NCBI RefSeq assembly: GCF_010723575.1
Contig: NZ_BLKZ01000001.1
Coordinates: 124,001 to 188,000, forward strand
Direction of reading: 5' to 3'
From: Mycobacterium bourgelatii
Lineage (GTDB): Bacteria > Actinomycetota > Actinomycetes > Mycobacteriales > Mycobacteriaceae
DNA length: 64,000 bases
Part shown: positions 54,452 through 63,039 of the stretch, piece by piece
How positions within the stretch are numbered: position 1 is the stretch's first letter
Layout of the letters: each line of letters starts with the position of its first letter
The notes under the pieces: model-generated
The model's input: only the letters and a program-made list of their open reading frames with translations
The model's database searches: none
What the model was told of the DNA's origin: nothing
Made by a program: the position numbers and the translations under genes

Positions 54452-55153
54452 CTATCTTGACGGGCGCTCTGCGAACACAAGTTTGCGAGCGACCTCATAT
54501 ACGGGTGTGTTCGATTCCTGCGACAGCTTGGTAAGCAAGATGAAAGCCTCCGCCGAAGAGACGTCATAGCTTTCCATGATGATGCCCTTGGCCTGGCCGA
54601 TGATGTCACGCGAAGCCAATGCACTCCGGAGTTCGTCACTGCTGCGCGCGCTGGCGAGTCCTACCGCTGCTTGCGCGGCCAGCGCCAGGGCGAGTTCCTC
54701 CACTTCAGGCGTGAAGTTGGCGGCTTGCTCGGAGTACAAGTTGAGCTTCCCCAACTCGTGTTCGTCGGTGTAAAGCTGAATTGACAGACTCGAGCGCACG
54801 GGTGTCTGTTCAACAATGTCTGCGACAAAGCCTGGCCAACGCGTCTCCTTCTCATAGTCGTCGACGCGGATCGTGTACTGGTTCCAGAGCGATTCCAGGA
54901 TCGGCCCTTGCTGATGCTCGTCCTGCAACCTGTCGATGGTTCTCGGGATCTTTCCCGTGGCAGCAACCGTCTCGAGGGTTCGGCGGCGGCGGTTGACGAC
55001 GAGCGTCACGCCGGCATGGGCCACTCCCGGCAGGACCTCCGTGGCCATCTCGGTTGCGACACGCAACAAGCGATCTGAATCCAGATCACTGGCCTGCAGA
55101 GTCTGTAAGCTGCGCGCCAGCCGCCCCAAATGGGCGTACATTTCCCCGCTCAT
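54452..55153 (-). CDS. GAF-ANTAR RNA-binding antiterminator regulator
   Basis: A 233-residue protein. Residues about 20-165 form a GAF sensor (VLPGVAHAGVTLVVNRRRRTLETVAATG, SLSIQLYTDEHELGKLNLYSE). The C-terminal 55 residues are an ANTAR domain: LRSALASRDIIGQAKGIIMESYDVSSAEAFILLTKLSQESNTPVYEVARKLV, with IGQAKGI being characteristic. ANTAR proteins bind paired hairpins in mRNA leaders to prevent termination. Mycobacteria carry several. It appears monocistronic; its target RNA is unknown. Confidence 0.93.
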   Translation of the reverse strand: MSGEMYAHLGRLARSLQTLQASDLDSDRLLRVATEMATEVLPGVAHAGVTLVVNRRRRTLETVAATGKIPRTIDRLQDEHQQGPILESLWNQYTIRVDDYEKETRWPGFVADIVEQTPVRSSLSIQLYTDEHELGKLNLYSEQAANFTPEVEELALALAAQAAVGLASARSSDELRSALASRDIIGQAKGIIMESYDVSSAEAFILLTKLSQESNTPVYEVARKLVFAERPSR

Positions 55154-55424
55154 TACCCGCTTCCGAGCCCTTGTGCCGACTAGACCGATCGCTCACGCCC
55201 GCGGACCGAACATGCAGTATATCGACCGCGAATCGGGGTACGATCCGGTTAGCGATGGAGAAGGGCGTAGTTGTCTCTGGTTTCTCCGCGTGAGGTGGTC
55301 AGCGGTGAACAACTTCTGTGTTAAAAAGTCAGCATGGGGCCGCTGATCCCCGTTCGAATCTTCAGGCGAATTACGCCTCGTCCGCTCGTCGAGCGCGCCG
55401 CCGACTTCGCCGACTGAGTGAGAG
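55154..55424. other. 271-bp gap between ANTAR and lipase genes
   Basis: Contains the ANTAR gene's promoter (minus) and the 3' flank of the lipase gene. A TATATC at about 55217 could be a -10, but no matching -35 is clear. Confidence 0.3.
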
Positions 55425-56768
55425 CTACCGGGCATCCGTCGTCGACAGCGGTTGGCGTCCCACGGAGCGCCCGAGGACGACCTTGGCAGTGATGACGCCC
55501 AACCTCACCATGCCGAAGTACGTCGACGGGTTGAACAACGTCGGCCACACTGTGCGAGTTTTGTGTTCGTTGACCGGCCGGTCGGTGAACCGATCGCGAA
55601 GCCACCTCAGCGCCATAGGCGCCGAGAGTGGATGCAATAGCAAGTGACCACAGAACCGGTCGCGGTGATAGGTGACCGCCGCACCCATCCGTTTGTACTC
55701 GGCCACCAGTGCATCGACATCGTCGACGCTGATGATTCCGTCGTGCACGGCCTGGATGACCAGCACAGGAGGCTTGGGCTGGGATTTGCCGAGTTTGGTC
55801 TCGTGAAAGATGTGGCGCACTTCCGGCAGGTCCCACAGCTCGTCGGCGGTCATGTCGACGTAGGACCCGATGTCGACGTTGCGGAACTGCCAGACTGCCT
55901 GGGCCGTCGTCATCGTCTGCAACTCGTCGAGCACCGCCTTCCCCTCGTCGGTCGCGTGCTCGTCAACGACCTTCTGCGCGCCGGGGAAGACGTGCGTGAG
56001 TGCGGAGATCATCAGCGCGGCGAGTCCGGCGAAGAAGCTGCCGTTGAGGCGGCGCGCCACACTGCCTGGGTCGCCGACGGGCGAGCCCAGCACGGCGCCA
56101 ACGATATTGAGCTCCGGTGCGTATCGTTCACACAGTTCTGCCGCCCACGCCGACGCCAAGCCTCCCCCCGAATATCCCCACAGCCCCACCGGTGCAGATG
56201 GCGACAAATGTAAGCGCTCACATTGCATCGCGGCCCGCAGCCCATCCAGGATCCGGTAGCCAGGCTCGACGGGAGCCCCCCACATGCCATGGCAGCCTTC
56301 ATGATCCGGTACGCAAACTGCCCAGCCTTCGGCCAGCGCGGCCGTCACCAACAAGTACTCGGCTTGGACGAACGCACCGATCGGTCGCGCGCCGCGCCGC
56401 ATGGCGAACGAGGGGAAGCAGCGCGAAGCGACGGCGTCGATCGCGCATTGATACGAGAGGACCGGATAAGCGGCGTCTGGCTCGCGCTGCACCGGGACGA
56501 GCACGGTAGTCACCGCGACTTCCGGTTCTTCGTGCAGATTCGTGGTGCGGTAGAGCAACTGAACGGCTCTAACTTGTTGGCGGATAAGACCGAGAAATCC
56601 GATCTCCACATCGCGCGACCGCAACACAGTGCCCGGTTCCGCGTCCTCGTAGCCCTGTGGCGCCCAGTAGAAGGGGTCGTCGTCGGGCGAGAGCGGACGT
56701 TCGCCGCGACGCAGCTCGTCGTGCGGGACGCTTGTGCGTCTCGCTGGCACGGCGGAATAGCTATTCAT
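55425..56768 (-). CDS. Secretory-lipase family (LIP) alpha/beta hydrolase
   Basis: A 447-residue protein of the LIP secretory-lipase family. GLWGYSGGGLASAWAAELCERYAPELNIVG has the nucleophile Ser in GYSGGG; VPDHEGCHG is the family loop, VHDGIISVDDVDALVAEY supplies the acid and DRFCGHLLLHP the histidine. Start ATG 56768 has AAGGAGG 12 bases upstream. There is no clear signal peptide despite the family name. It would hydrolyse triacylglycerol or long-chain esters. The gene is divergent from the DUF456 gene. Confidence 0.88.
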   Translation of the reverse strand: MNSYSAVPARRTSVPHDELRRGERPLSPDDDPFYWAPQGYEDAEPGTVLRSRDVEIGFLGLIRQQVRAVQLLYRTTNLHEEPEVAVTTVLVPVQREPDAAYPVLSYQCAIDAVASRCFPSFAMRRGARPIGAFVQAEYLLVTAALAEGWAVCVPDHEGCHGMWGAPVEPGYRILDGLRAAMQCERLHLSPSAPVGLWGYSGGGLASAWAAELCERYAPELNIVGAVLGSPVGDPGSVARRLNGSFFAGLAALMISALTHVFPGAQKVVDEHATDEGKAVLDELQTMTTAQAVWQFRNVDIGSYVDMTADELWDLPEVRHIFHETKLGKSQPKPPVLVIQAVHDGIISVDDVDALVAEYKRMGAAVTYHRDRFCGHLLLHPLSAPMALRWLRDRFTDRPVNEHKTRTVWPTLFNPSTYFGMVRLGVITAKVVLGRSVGRQPLSTTDAR

Positions 56769-56899
56769 CGGTGTGGTGACCTCCTTGGCGTGTTGCTGAC
56801 GTGCGCACACGCCGCCTAGGTATCCATTACCCGCGGTACCGGCTGTCAACCCTCGCTAGGCGAAGCCCTTGCAGCTGCCACCAGAGATACGTTGAGAAC

Positions 56900-57385
56900 A
56901 TGAGTGCTGCCGGCATCGTCCTCGTAGCACTCGCGATCGCCGTCGGAATCATCGGCATCGTGGTGCCGCTATTGCCGGGCACGCTGCTGGTCTTGGGAGC
57001 GATCGTGGTGTGGGCCGTCGTCGAGAACAACATCACGGCGTGGGTGACGCTCGGTGTGGTGGCCGCGCTGCTCGGCGTGGCGACAGTGATCAAATACACC
57101 TGGCCGGTGAAGCGGATGCGGGCCGCCGACGTGCGCACGCTGAGTCTGGCAACGGGCGCAATAGTGGGCATCGTTGGGTTCTTCGTAATCCCGGTGATCG
57201 GCCTCGTGATCGGCTTCGTGCTGGGTGTCTACGTGGCGGAACTGGCCGCTCGCGGAGACCAGCGAGTGGCATGGACGTCGACGAAGCACGCCGTGAAAGG
57301 TGTCGCGTTATCGATGGGTGTCGAGTTGGCTGCCGCGCTGCTCGCCACCGCCGCGTGGGTGTTCGGGGTGTACCTAACCCAATAG
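56900..57385 (+). CDS. DUF456 family membrane protein
   Basis: A 161-residue protein with four or more helices: GIVLVALAIAVGIIGIVVPLLPGTLLVLGAIVVWAV, GVVAALLGVATVIKYTWPVKR, LATGAIVGIVGFFVIPVIGLVIGFVLGVYVAELA and VELAAALLATAAWVFGVYL. The GIxGxVxPLLPGxLL block is the DUF456 signature. Function unknown. Start ATG 56900; longer in-frame start is less likely. Confidence 0.9.
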   Translation: MSAAGIVLVALAIAVGIIGIVVPLLPGTLLVLGAIVVWAVVENNITAWVTLGVVAALLGVATVIKYTWPVKRMRAADVRTLSLATGAIVGIVGFFVIPVIGLVIGFVLGVYVAELAARGDQRVAWTSTKHAVKGVALSMGVELAAALLATAAWVFGVYLTQ

Positions 57386-57397
57386 GCGCTTGGTGAG

Positions 57398-57427
57398 AGC
57401 GTTGAACCCCGAATGGTTTCCAACGCT
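57398..57427 (+). terminator. Candidate terminator hairpin between convergent genes
   Basis: AGCGTTGAACC and GGTTTCCAACGCT form a stem with a 2-base bulge and a 6-base loop, 12 bases after the DUF456 stop. The following TTCCCCC has no T run. Confidence 0.4.
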
Positions 57428-57551
57428 TCCCCCGTGATCAGGGCAGCACGTCGTCGTGTTCACGGGTCGGTGTTCCTCACTGGGTAGACGTCGGCCATCA
57501 CTGCCGGGCGGATCGGATGCGCTGCGGGATGCAAGGCCGCTGGCGTTGGAG

Positions 57552-58481
57552 TTAAGCCACTGGGACGTGGCGATTCAAAAAGTCGATCTGGTCAGTGACG
57601 ATCCCGTCGAAGTGCGGGTCCAGGTACGGCTCGAAGTGCGAGCAGTCGTAGGAGCGGACTTCACCGTGGGGGATGCGTGCCACGATCTTCTGAGCTTTCG
57701 CGTAGGGCGTCACGTCATCACGTACTGCTAGCTGCACCAGGGTCGGTGCGGTGATATCTGTGGCCTTGCGTCCGGGTGAATAGAGCGGCACGCGCAGGGC
57801 GATGCGGGCGGCGACGTCGTTTTCGGCCAGAAGTTGCTCGCGCTTGTGCTCGGCCGCTTCGCCCCCGGCCATCTCCTCGACGAGTTCATAGGCGCCGGGT
57901 GAGGTCATCATGGCGACCTCGCCAGGCCTGCCGACGGACTTCACCCGGTACGGTTCCCGCCCGAGCCATGCGCCGACCTGATCGCGCAATGCTGCGGCGA
58001 TGAGGCGTGCGACCAATTTGGGGGATTGAGAGAACGCGGATGCGGGTCCGGTGACATGGGGCACCTGGACGATAGCGGCTGCGAGATCGTAGTCGCGGGC
58101 GGCCAAGTTCAGGACGTGGCCACCGCCGAAGGAGGAACCCCATGCCACCACCCGGGTGGTGTCGACGTTGTCCAGGCTGCGGGCGTAGGCGATGGCGGCC
58201 CGCCAGTCAGCGTGCTGTTTGGCGATGTCAAGGATGCGGCGGGGTTGTCCTTCGCTGGCACCCCAGTGCCGGTAGTCGAACACCAGGGCGGCGTAGCCTG
58301 CCTGGGCGAATCGTGTGGCGTAGGCGTCCAGGCGCAGTTCGCGGAAGGCGGCAAACCCGTGGGCCAGGACGACGATAGGCGGACTCTCAACGCCATCTGG
58401 CCGGTAGAGCCACGCCGCGCAGGATGTGCCCTCGGAAGTGAACGTGACGTCGTGTCGGACATAGGTAAGTGGTTGGTTCAT
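57552..58481 (-). CDS. Alpha/beta hydrolase controlled by the divergent TetR
   Basis: A 309-residue hydrolase (acetyl-xylan-esterase/UPF0227-like dienelactone hydrolase group). VLAHGFAAFRELRLDAY is the oxyanion region, VAWGSSFGGGHVLNLAA the nucleophile elbow, QLAVRDDVTPY the acid and DCSHFEPY the histidine. Its start at 58481 lies 24 bases from a TetR-like operator, so it is probably the target of the divergent regulator. Substrate unknown. Confidence 0.88.
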   Translation of the reverse strand: MNQPLTYVRHDVTFTSEGTSCAAWLYRPDGVESPPIVVLAHGFAAFRELRLDAYATRFAQAGYAALVFDYRHWGASEGQPRRILDIAKQHADWRAAIAYARSLDNVDTTRVVAWGSSFGGGHVLNLAARDYDLAAAIVQVPHVTGPASAFSQSPKLVARLIAAALRDQVGAWLGREPYRVKSVGRPGEVAMMTSPGAYELVEEMAGGEAAEHKREQLLAENDVAARIALRVPLYSPGRKATDITAPTLVQLAVRDDVTPYAKAQKIVARIPHGEVRSYDCSHFEPYLDPHFDGIVTDQIDFLNRHVPVA

Positions 58482-58504
58482 AGGCTTGGTCTCCCCCGAG
58501 TATC

Positions 58505-58519
58505 TTGAATGCTATTCAA
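58505..58519. promoter_or_regulatory. Palindromic operator 1 (TTGAATGCTATTCAA)
   Basis: TTGAAT-GCT-ATTCAA is a perfect 6-bp-arm palindrome, 24 bp before the hydrolase start. It matches operator 2 at 14 of 15 positions. Confidence 0.75.
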
Positions 58520-58536
58520 CAAAGGTAACAAAGTTC

Positions 58537-58551
58537 TTGAATGCTGTTCAA
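58537..58551. promoter_or_regulatory. Palindromic operator 2 (TTGAATGCTGTTCAA)
   Basis: Near-identical copy of operator 1, centred 32 bp away (about three helical turns), 32 bp before the TetR start. Confidence 0.75.
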
Positions 58552-58583
58552 TACAGTGTGATCTAGTCGATGCAGAGGGAACG

Positions 58584-59144
58584 ATGGCACGGAACAAACG
58601 CCCGCAGGCGGCCGACGAGAAACGTGCGGAAATCGTTGCTGCAGCACGACGGCTATTCATCGACGCCGGCTACGACGCCACCCCGATGAGTCGCCTTGCG
58701 AAGGAGGCCGGGGTGGCGCCCAACACCATCTACTGGTACTTCGGGGATAAGGACGACGTTCTAGTCGCCGTGCTCGAGAGCGTCATGGCCGACGTCTGGC
58801 CACAATATGAACAAGTTGCGACCGAACCGATTTCTGCCCGACTGCCGTGGGTGGTTCGCCAGCTGCGCCAGATGAGCCGCCTAGTGACGACGGTGCACGC
58901 CCGCGTCGAACATTCGGCCGCCATAGCCGAGTGGCATCACAACTTCCATCTGATCACCGGCGCCCTGGCCCGTCACGAATTAGAGACTGCCGGAGTCTCG
59001 ACTTCGACCGTGGAAGCCGAAGTGATGATTGGCATCTTCACCATCGAAGGGCTCCTCATGCACGACCTGAATGAGATCGAGCAACGCACCATTTGCGACA
59101 CCCTGGCTGCACGCTGGACCATGACCCAGGCGCACCCCTCGTGA
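58584..59144 (+). CDS. TetR family transcriptional repressor
   Basis: A 186-residue TetR protein. The N-terminal helix-turn-helix reads KRAEIVAAARRLFIDAGYDATPMSRLAKEAGVAPNTIYWYFGDKDDVLVAVLES. The C-terminal ligand domain is helical and variable. Start ATG 58584 follows AGAGGGA. It is divergent from a hydrolase with two palindromes between, the layout of an autoregulated repressor-enzyme pair. Confidence 0.93.
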   Translation: MARNKRPQAADEKRAEIVAAARRLFIDAGYDATPMSRLAKEAGVAPNTIYWYFGDKDDVLVAVLESVMADVWPQYEQVATEPISARLPWVVRQLRQMSRLVTTVHARVEHSAAIAEWHHNFHLITGALARHELETAGVSTSTVEAEVMIGIFTIEGLLMHDLNEIEQRTICDTLAARWTMTQAHPS

Positions 59145-59444
59145 TAGAAGCTGACGCGCGGTGTGTTGTCTAGGCTGCCCGTCTCTCCACCAGTGCACTG
59201 GTGGCGACAAGCTTCGACGTCTGGGCTCGCCAGCCAACCAAGCGTCGATGTTGTTGCCACGGCCACGACGGTGATGGAGGCGTGTCCCCGTACATCCCGT
59301 ACGTCGGGCCTACCGAACGTCGGGGCTAAAACATTCATAAAAAGACGGCGGCCCGCACCCGGCTACTTCCCCCACTGAGTCCGGGGCCATTACGGGACCA
59401 CTGGCCTCACCGAGGCAGGAGCTGGGTTCATTTCGCCTGCTTCG
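59145..59444. other. 300-bp gap between TetR gene and tRNA-Gly, with an 18-bp palindrome
   Basis: CCACCAGTGCACTGGTGG at 59187-59204 is a perfect 18-bp palindrome without loop. Downstream are two copies of acGTCGGG-type sequence around 59300-59325. A minus-strand T run at about 59338-59343 may end the tRNA transcript. No gene is supported. Confidence 0.5.
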
Positions 59445-59518
59445 TGGAGCCGATGACGGGAATCGAACCCGCGTTCTCAGCTTGGGAAGCTGATGTTCTG
59501 CCATTGAACTACATCGGC
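59445..59518 (-). tRNA. tRNA-Gly (CCC anticodon)
   Basis: Minus strand reads GCCGATG as the 5' acceptor arm, pairing with CATCGGC. The anticodon arm is TCAGC-TTCCCAA-GCTGA, giving anticodon CCC (reads GGG, Gly). The T arm is GCGGG-TTCGATT-CCCGT, with one G-T wobble. Discriminator T and CCA are encoded (to 59445). Standard D arm GTTCAATGGCAGAAC. Confidence 0.93.
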
Positions 59519-59781
59519 GCTTTCGCCCCGAAAGGCTAGCACCTAGGGGCGTGTGACGGTGGCGAGTCCCGGCGCTTGATGCCGCCGACGTGTCGCGCGT
59601 CGGGCACCGCCGAGCTGAATGACGTTCTTGTAATTCGGTGGTACTCGTCACTCTAGGGATGTTTTCTGATGAAACTCATAACAACCGTATAAACCCGTTA
59701 GATGTCATAGACACAATGAATCTCGGCCATCCGCGCAGGTAGTGACGGTGCCCTCGCTGACAAAGTTTTCTGACGCGGGGG

Positions 59782-60486
59782 ATGTTTATTGATTCGTTAT
59801 ATCGTATGGTGCTTCCCGTGGGCAGGCATTCATTAGCCCGGAAGCGGCGTAAATGGTCAGTAGTGCTGGCTACGGTGGTCGCCCCGACCGCCGTGTACTT
59901 CGCCGTCGCGGGTGACTCGTATCCAGTCTCGGCCGGCGACCTCGCCAAACCAGTGATTGCCGAGGGGCCGCAGTGCTGCGTGGAGATCGTGACGCCTACG
60001 CCGAGGGCATTGGCGTTCGATATACCCGGCGACCCCAATGCGTCGACCGCGGGTTTCCCCGGAGACCAATTTGCTGCAGCGTCCAGGTACCGGATTAAGA
60101 GTCGATTCTTGTCGGCTGGCGTCGCGCCAGAGCAGGGCCTTCAGGTCCGGACGATCCTGGTGGCGCGCAGTATCAGCGCGTCCTTCCCCGAGATTCACCA
60201 GATCGGCGGCGTGCGACCGGACGCGCTGCGCTGGCATCCCAACGGTCTGGCCCTAGACGTGATGATCCCCAACCCCACCAGCGCGGCGGGCATAGCGCTC
60301 GGGAATGAGATCGTCGCGTACGTGATGGAGAACGCGGACCGGTTCGGCATCCAAGATGCCATCTGGCGGGGCACGTATTACACGCCCGGAGGCGCCCGTT
60401 CTTCGGGATACGGCCACTACGACCACGTCCACGTCACCACCACCGGTGGCGGATATCCCACCGGCCACGAAATCTATCTCCGCTGA
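59782..60486 (+). CDS. Exported LAS/M15-like putative peptidase (Rv0320-like)
   Basis: A 234-residue protein with a basic N-terminus (ARKRRKW) and one hydrophobic signal/anchor helix (SVVLATVVAPTAVYFAVAG). The C-terminal part has RWHPNGLALDVMIPN and GHYDHVHVTTTGGG: the H..xxxxD and HVH residues of the LAS/VanY-type zinc peptidase fold, as in the ARB_07466-like domain. It may cut or bind peptidoglycan peptides outside the membrane. The start may be at 59782, 59809 (ATG) or 59818 (GTG); the first is adopted provisionally. Position before dcd equals Rv0320. Confidence 0.8.
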   Translation: MFIDSLYRMVLPVGRHSLARKRRKWSVVLATVVAPTAVYFAVAGDSYPVSAGDLAKPVIAEGPQCCVEIVTPTPRALAFDIPGDPNASTAGFPGDQFAAASRYRIKSRFLSAGVAPEQGLQVRTILVARSISASFPEIHQIGGVRPDALRWHPNGLALDVMIPNPTSAAGIALGNEIVAYVMENADRFGIQDAIWRGTYYTPGGARSSGYGHYDHVHVTTTGGGYPTGHEIYLR

Positions 60487-60523
60487 GCCTTCCTAGCGCT
60501 CAGGCGACAGATACGCTCGTCGG

Positions 60524-61096
60524 GTGCTGCTCTCCGATCGCGACCTCAGGGCCGAAGTCTCCGCCGGACGGTTAGGTATCGATCCGTTCGACGACAGCCT
60601 GGTCCAACCGTCCAGCATTGACGTCCGACTCGACTGCATGTTCCGGGTGTTTAACAACACCCGCTATACGCACATCGACCCGGCGCAACAGCAGGACGAG
60701 CTGACGACCCTGGTGCAACCCGTCGACGGGGAACCATTCGTGCTGCATCCGGGCGAGTTCGTACTGGGCTCGACCTTGGAGTTGGTGACGCTCGCCGACG
60801 ACCTCGCGGGGCGCCTGGAGGGCAAGTCGTCGCTGGGTCGGCTGGGACTGCTGACGCACTCGACCGCCGGCTTCATCGATCCGGGCTTCTCCGGCCACAT
60901 CACTTTGGAGCTGTCCAACGTCGCCAACCTGCCGATAACGCTGTGGCCGGGCATGAAGATCGGCCAATTGTGCATCCTGCGCTTGACCAGCCCGTCGGAA
61001 CGTCCCTACGGCAGTTCGGGCGTCGGCTCCAAATACCAGGGACAGCGAGGGCCCACTCCCTCCCGCTCGTACCAAAATTTCATACGAACTACCTAG
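60524..61096 (+). CDS. dcd: dCTP deaminase (probably bifunctional dCTP deaminase/dUTPase)
   Basis: A 190-residue protein, the exact length of M. tuberculosis Dcd. MLLSDRDL...QPSSIDVRLD is the N-terminal signature, GKSSLGRLGLLTHSTAGFIDPGFSGHITLELSN carries the catalytic Ser-Arg region and Glu, and SKYQGQRGPTPSRS the C-terminal loop. The M. tuberculosis homologue makes dUMP directly from dCTP as a homotrimer. Start GTG 60524. It is followed after 59 bases by the Rv0312-like gene. Confidence 0.95.
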   Translation: MLLSDRDLRAEVSAGRLGIDPFDDSLVQPSSIDVRLDCMFRVFNNTRYTHIDPAQQQDELTTLVQPVDGEPFVLHPGEFVLGSTLELVTLADDLAGRLEGKSSLGRLGLLTHSTAGFIDPGFSGHITLELSNVANLPITLWPGMKIGQLCILRLTSPSERPYGSSGVGSKYQGQRGPTPSRSYQNFIRTT

Positions 61097-61155
61097 CTCA
61101 GCCACAGCTTTCGGGACGATCATTGAGATCGTCTAACGAAAGTTGAGGGGGTTTC

Positions 61156-62886
61156 TTGGACGTCGTACTCGGAGTATCGATGGCGCCGGCGGCGATCCGG
61201 ATGGCATTGATCGAGGGCGAAGACGCCGACGGCCCAATCATTGAAGAGGACGGTTTTCGCTTCGGCCAAGATTCGGCCGCCGTCGATCCAACCGAACGAG
61301 TGATCGCCGCGATCCTGGGCACCCGCGAAGGTGCGCAGGAGGCCGGTTTGCGCCTGTCTTCCGTCGGTGTGACATGGACAGACGAGATTCAGGCGGCTGC
61401 CCTACGCGATGCGCTGAGTACCCACAAGATCGAAAACGTCATGCTGGTCTCGGGCTTTCTGGCCGCGGCCGCGCTGGGGCAGGCCGTCGGCGCCGCCATG
61501 GGCTACCAACGGACTGCGGTCTTGTTCGTCGAGCCCGACACCGCGACCTTGGCGGTCGTGCAAAGCGACGATGGTTCGGCGTGGAACGTGCGTAAGCAGC
61601 TGTTGTCCGAGGACGACAACGCCGCCATGGCCGAGGTGGTCGGCATGGTCGCTGCGACCGAGGCGATGGACACCCGCCCCAACGGCGTGTACGTGGTCGG
61701 CACGGGAGTCGACGTCGGCCTGATCAAATCGGTGCTCGACGAGGCGACGACCCTGCCGGTGAACGTGCCCGAGGAGCAGGAGATGGCGCTGGCTCGGGGA
61801 GCCGCGCTCGCTTCGGGCAATGCGCCGCTCTTTGCATCCACCACCACCGCCCTGGCGTATGCCCAAGATCCTGATCCCGGAGTGGACCTTCTCGCCGAGG
61901 ACGGCGGTCTGGCTTACAGCGCCGTGGGGGACGACCCGGTCGACGCTGACGAGGCCCCCGGCGAAGTCAAGGGTAAGCACAGGTCAGGGCTTTTGATCGG
62001 GAGCGCACTGGCGTTGATCGCCATCGTCGCGGTCGTCGCGCTCCAGATCGCGCTGGCGATTGATATCCGCCCGACGGTGGCGCTGGAGCCGCGCCCGAAC
62101 GAGAACCGGCTGATTGAGCCCAGCCCGCCAGCTGCGGCACCACCTGTGGCCGCCCCGCAACCGAAGCTCGACGTGCCGGTTCCGCAGGCCGCGCCCCAGG
62201 GTGGTGGCCCGCAACTACCGGCTCCGCCTCCTGCGGCGTCGGTTCCGCAGGCTCCCGCCGCGCCGGTGCTGCCTGCGGTGCCCGCGGCGCCGCAATTGCC
62301 GGCGCCGGCTCCCGCGGCACCCGAACCAGCGGCCGTCCCGCCGATCGTGCCGGTGCCGATAATTGTCCCGCCGGTCCAGATTCCGAACCCCAACGCGATC
62401 ATCCGCCCGCCTGCCGTCCAGGCTCCGGCTCCGCGGCAGGAACCGCAGCTGCCCGTGTCACCGCCAAAGATTCGCCCGGTGCCGCAGGCGCCGGTCCCGA
62501 AGCCACCGAACTCAGGACCCAGGCCCGGCGGTCCCGGCAATGACGGCATACCGGGAATCGGCATACCGGGCCTGAACCCGGGTGACGGACCGGGCCGTGG
62601 CCCCGGCGGCATCCCGGGCATTCCGGGCCTCAGTCCAGGCAACGGGCCGGGTCGGGGTCCGGGTGGCGTCCCGGGGCTCAGCCCTGGCCGCAGTTCCGGT
62701 GGTGGTCCCGGCGGCATCCCGGGCCTCAGTCCCGGCGGCGGCGGAAAAGGCCCGTTCGGCGGTGGCGGCATTCCCGGCCTAAGTCCTGGTGGTGGCGGTG
62801 GAAAGGGCCCCTTTAGTGGGGGTAAGGGCGGGGGTAAAGGCCCGTTTGGCGGCGGCGGGTTCCCCGGGTTCCCCGGACGCAGGTAG
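61156..62886 (+). CDS. Rv0312-like membrane protein, Pro-rich and GIPG-rich tail
   Basis: A 576-residue paralogue of the gene at 27612, starting at TTG 61156 with GAGGGGG upstream. The N-domain DVVLGVSMAPAAIRMALIEGEDADG runs to about residue 275, with VMLVSGFLAAAALGQ and EPDTATLAVV. A membrane helix spans about 278-300. The tail is proline/alanine-rich, then repeats of GIPGLSPGxGPGRGPGG and GGGKGPFG. Upstream CTAACGAAAG matches the repeated CTAACGAAG before the 27612 gene. Function unknown; a cytoplasmic ATPase-like domain tethered to a wall-spanning tail is a guess from topology. Confidence 0.85.
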   Translation: MDVVLGVSMAPAAIRMALIEGEDADGPIIEEDGFRFGQDSAAVDPTERVIAAILGTREGAQEAGLRLSSVGVTWTDEIQAAALRDALSTHKIENVMLVSGFLAAAALGQAVGAAMGYQRTAVLFVEPDTATLAVVQSDDGSAWNVRKQLLSEDDNAAMAEVVGMVAATEAMDTRPNGVYVVGTGVDVGLIKSVLDEATTLPVNVPEEQEMALARGAALASGNAPLFASTTTALAYAQDPDPGVDLLAEDGGLAYSAVGDDPVDADEAPGEVKGKHRSGLLIGSALALIAIVAVVALQIALAIDIRPTVALEPRPNENRLIEPSPPAAAPPVAAPQPKLDVPVPQAAPQGGGPQLPAPPPAASVPQAPAAPVLPAVPAAPQLPAPAPAAPEPAAVPPIVPVPIIVPPVQIPNPNAIIRPPAVQAPAPRQEPQLPVSPPKIRPVPQAPVPKPPNSGPRPGGPGNDGIPGIGIPGLNPGDGPGRGPGGIPGIPGLSPGNGPGRGPGGVPGLSPGRSSGGGPGGIPGLSPGGGGKGPFGGGGIPGLSPGGGGGKGPFSGGKGGGKGPFGGGGFPGFPGRR

Positions 62887-63039
62887 TGGCCGGACTCACT
62901 TATGAATTTCCACTGACCTGGCAAATTGCGTTGGCACGCTAATTAAAGGCGCCGGTAGGGTTGGAAGTGTCGAGGTTGGGGGACCCGTAAGTCGCGCTTT
63001 CACGTATCTGCGCCGACACAAACGACTATTGGGGGAGCT

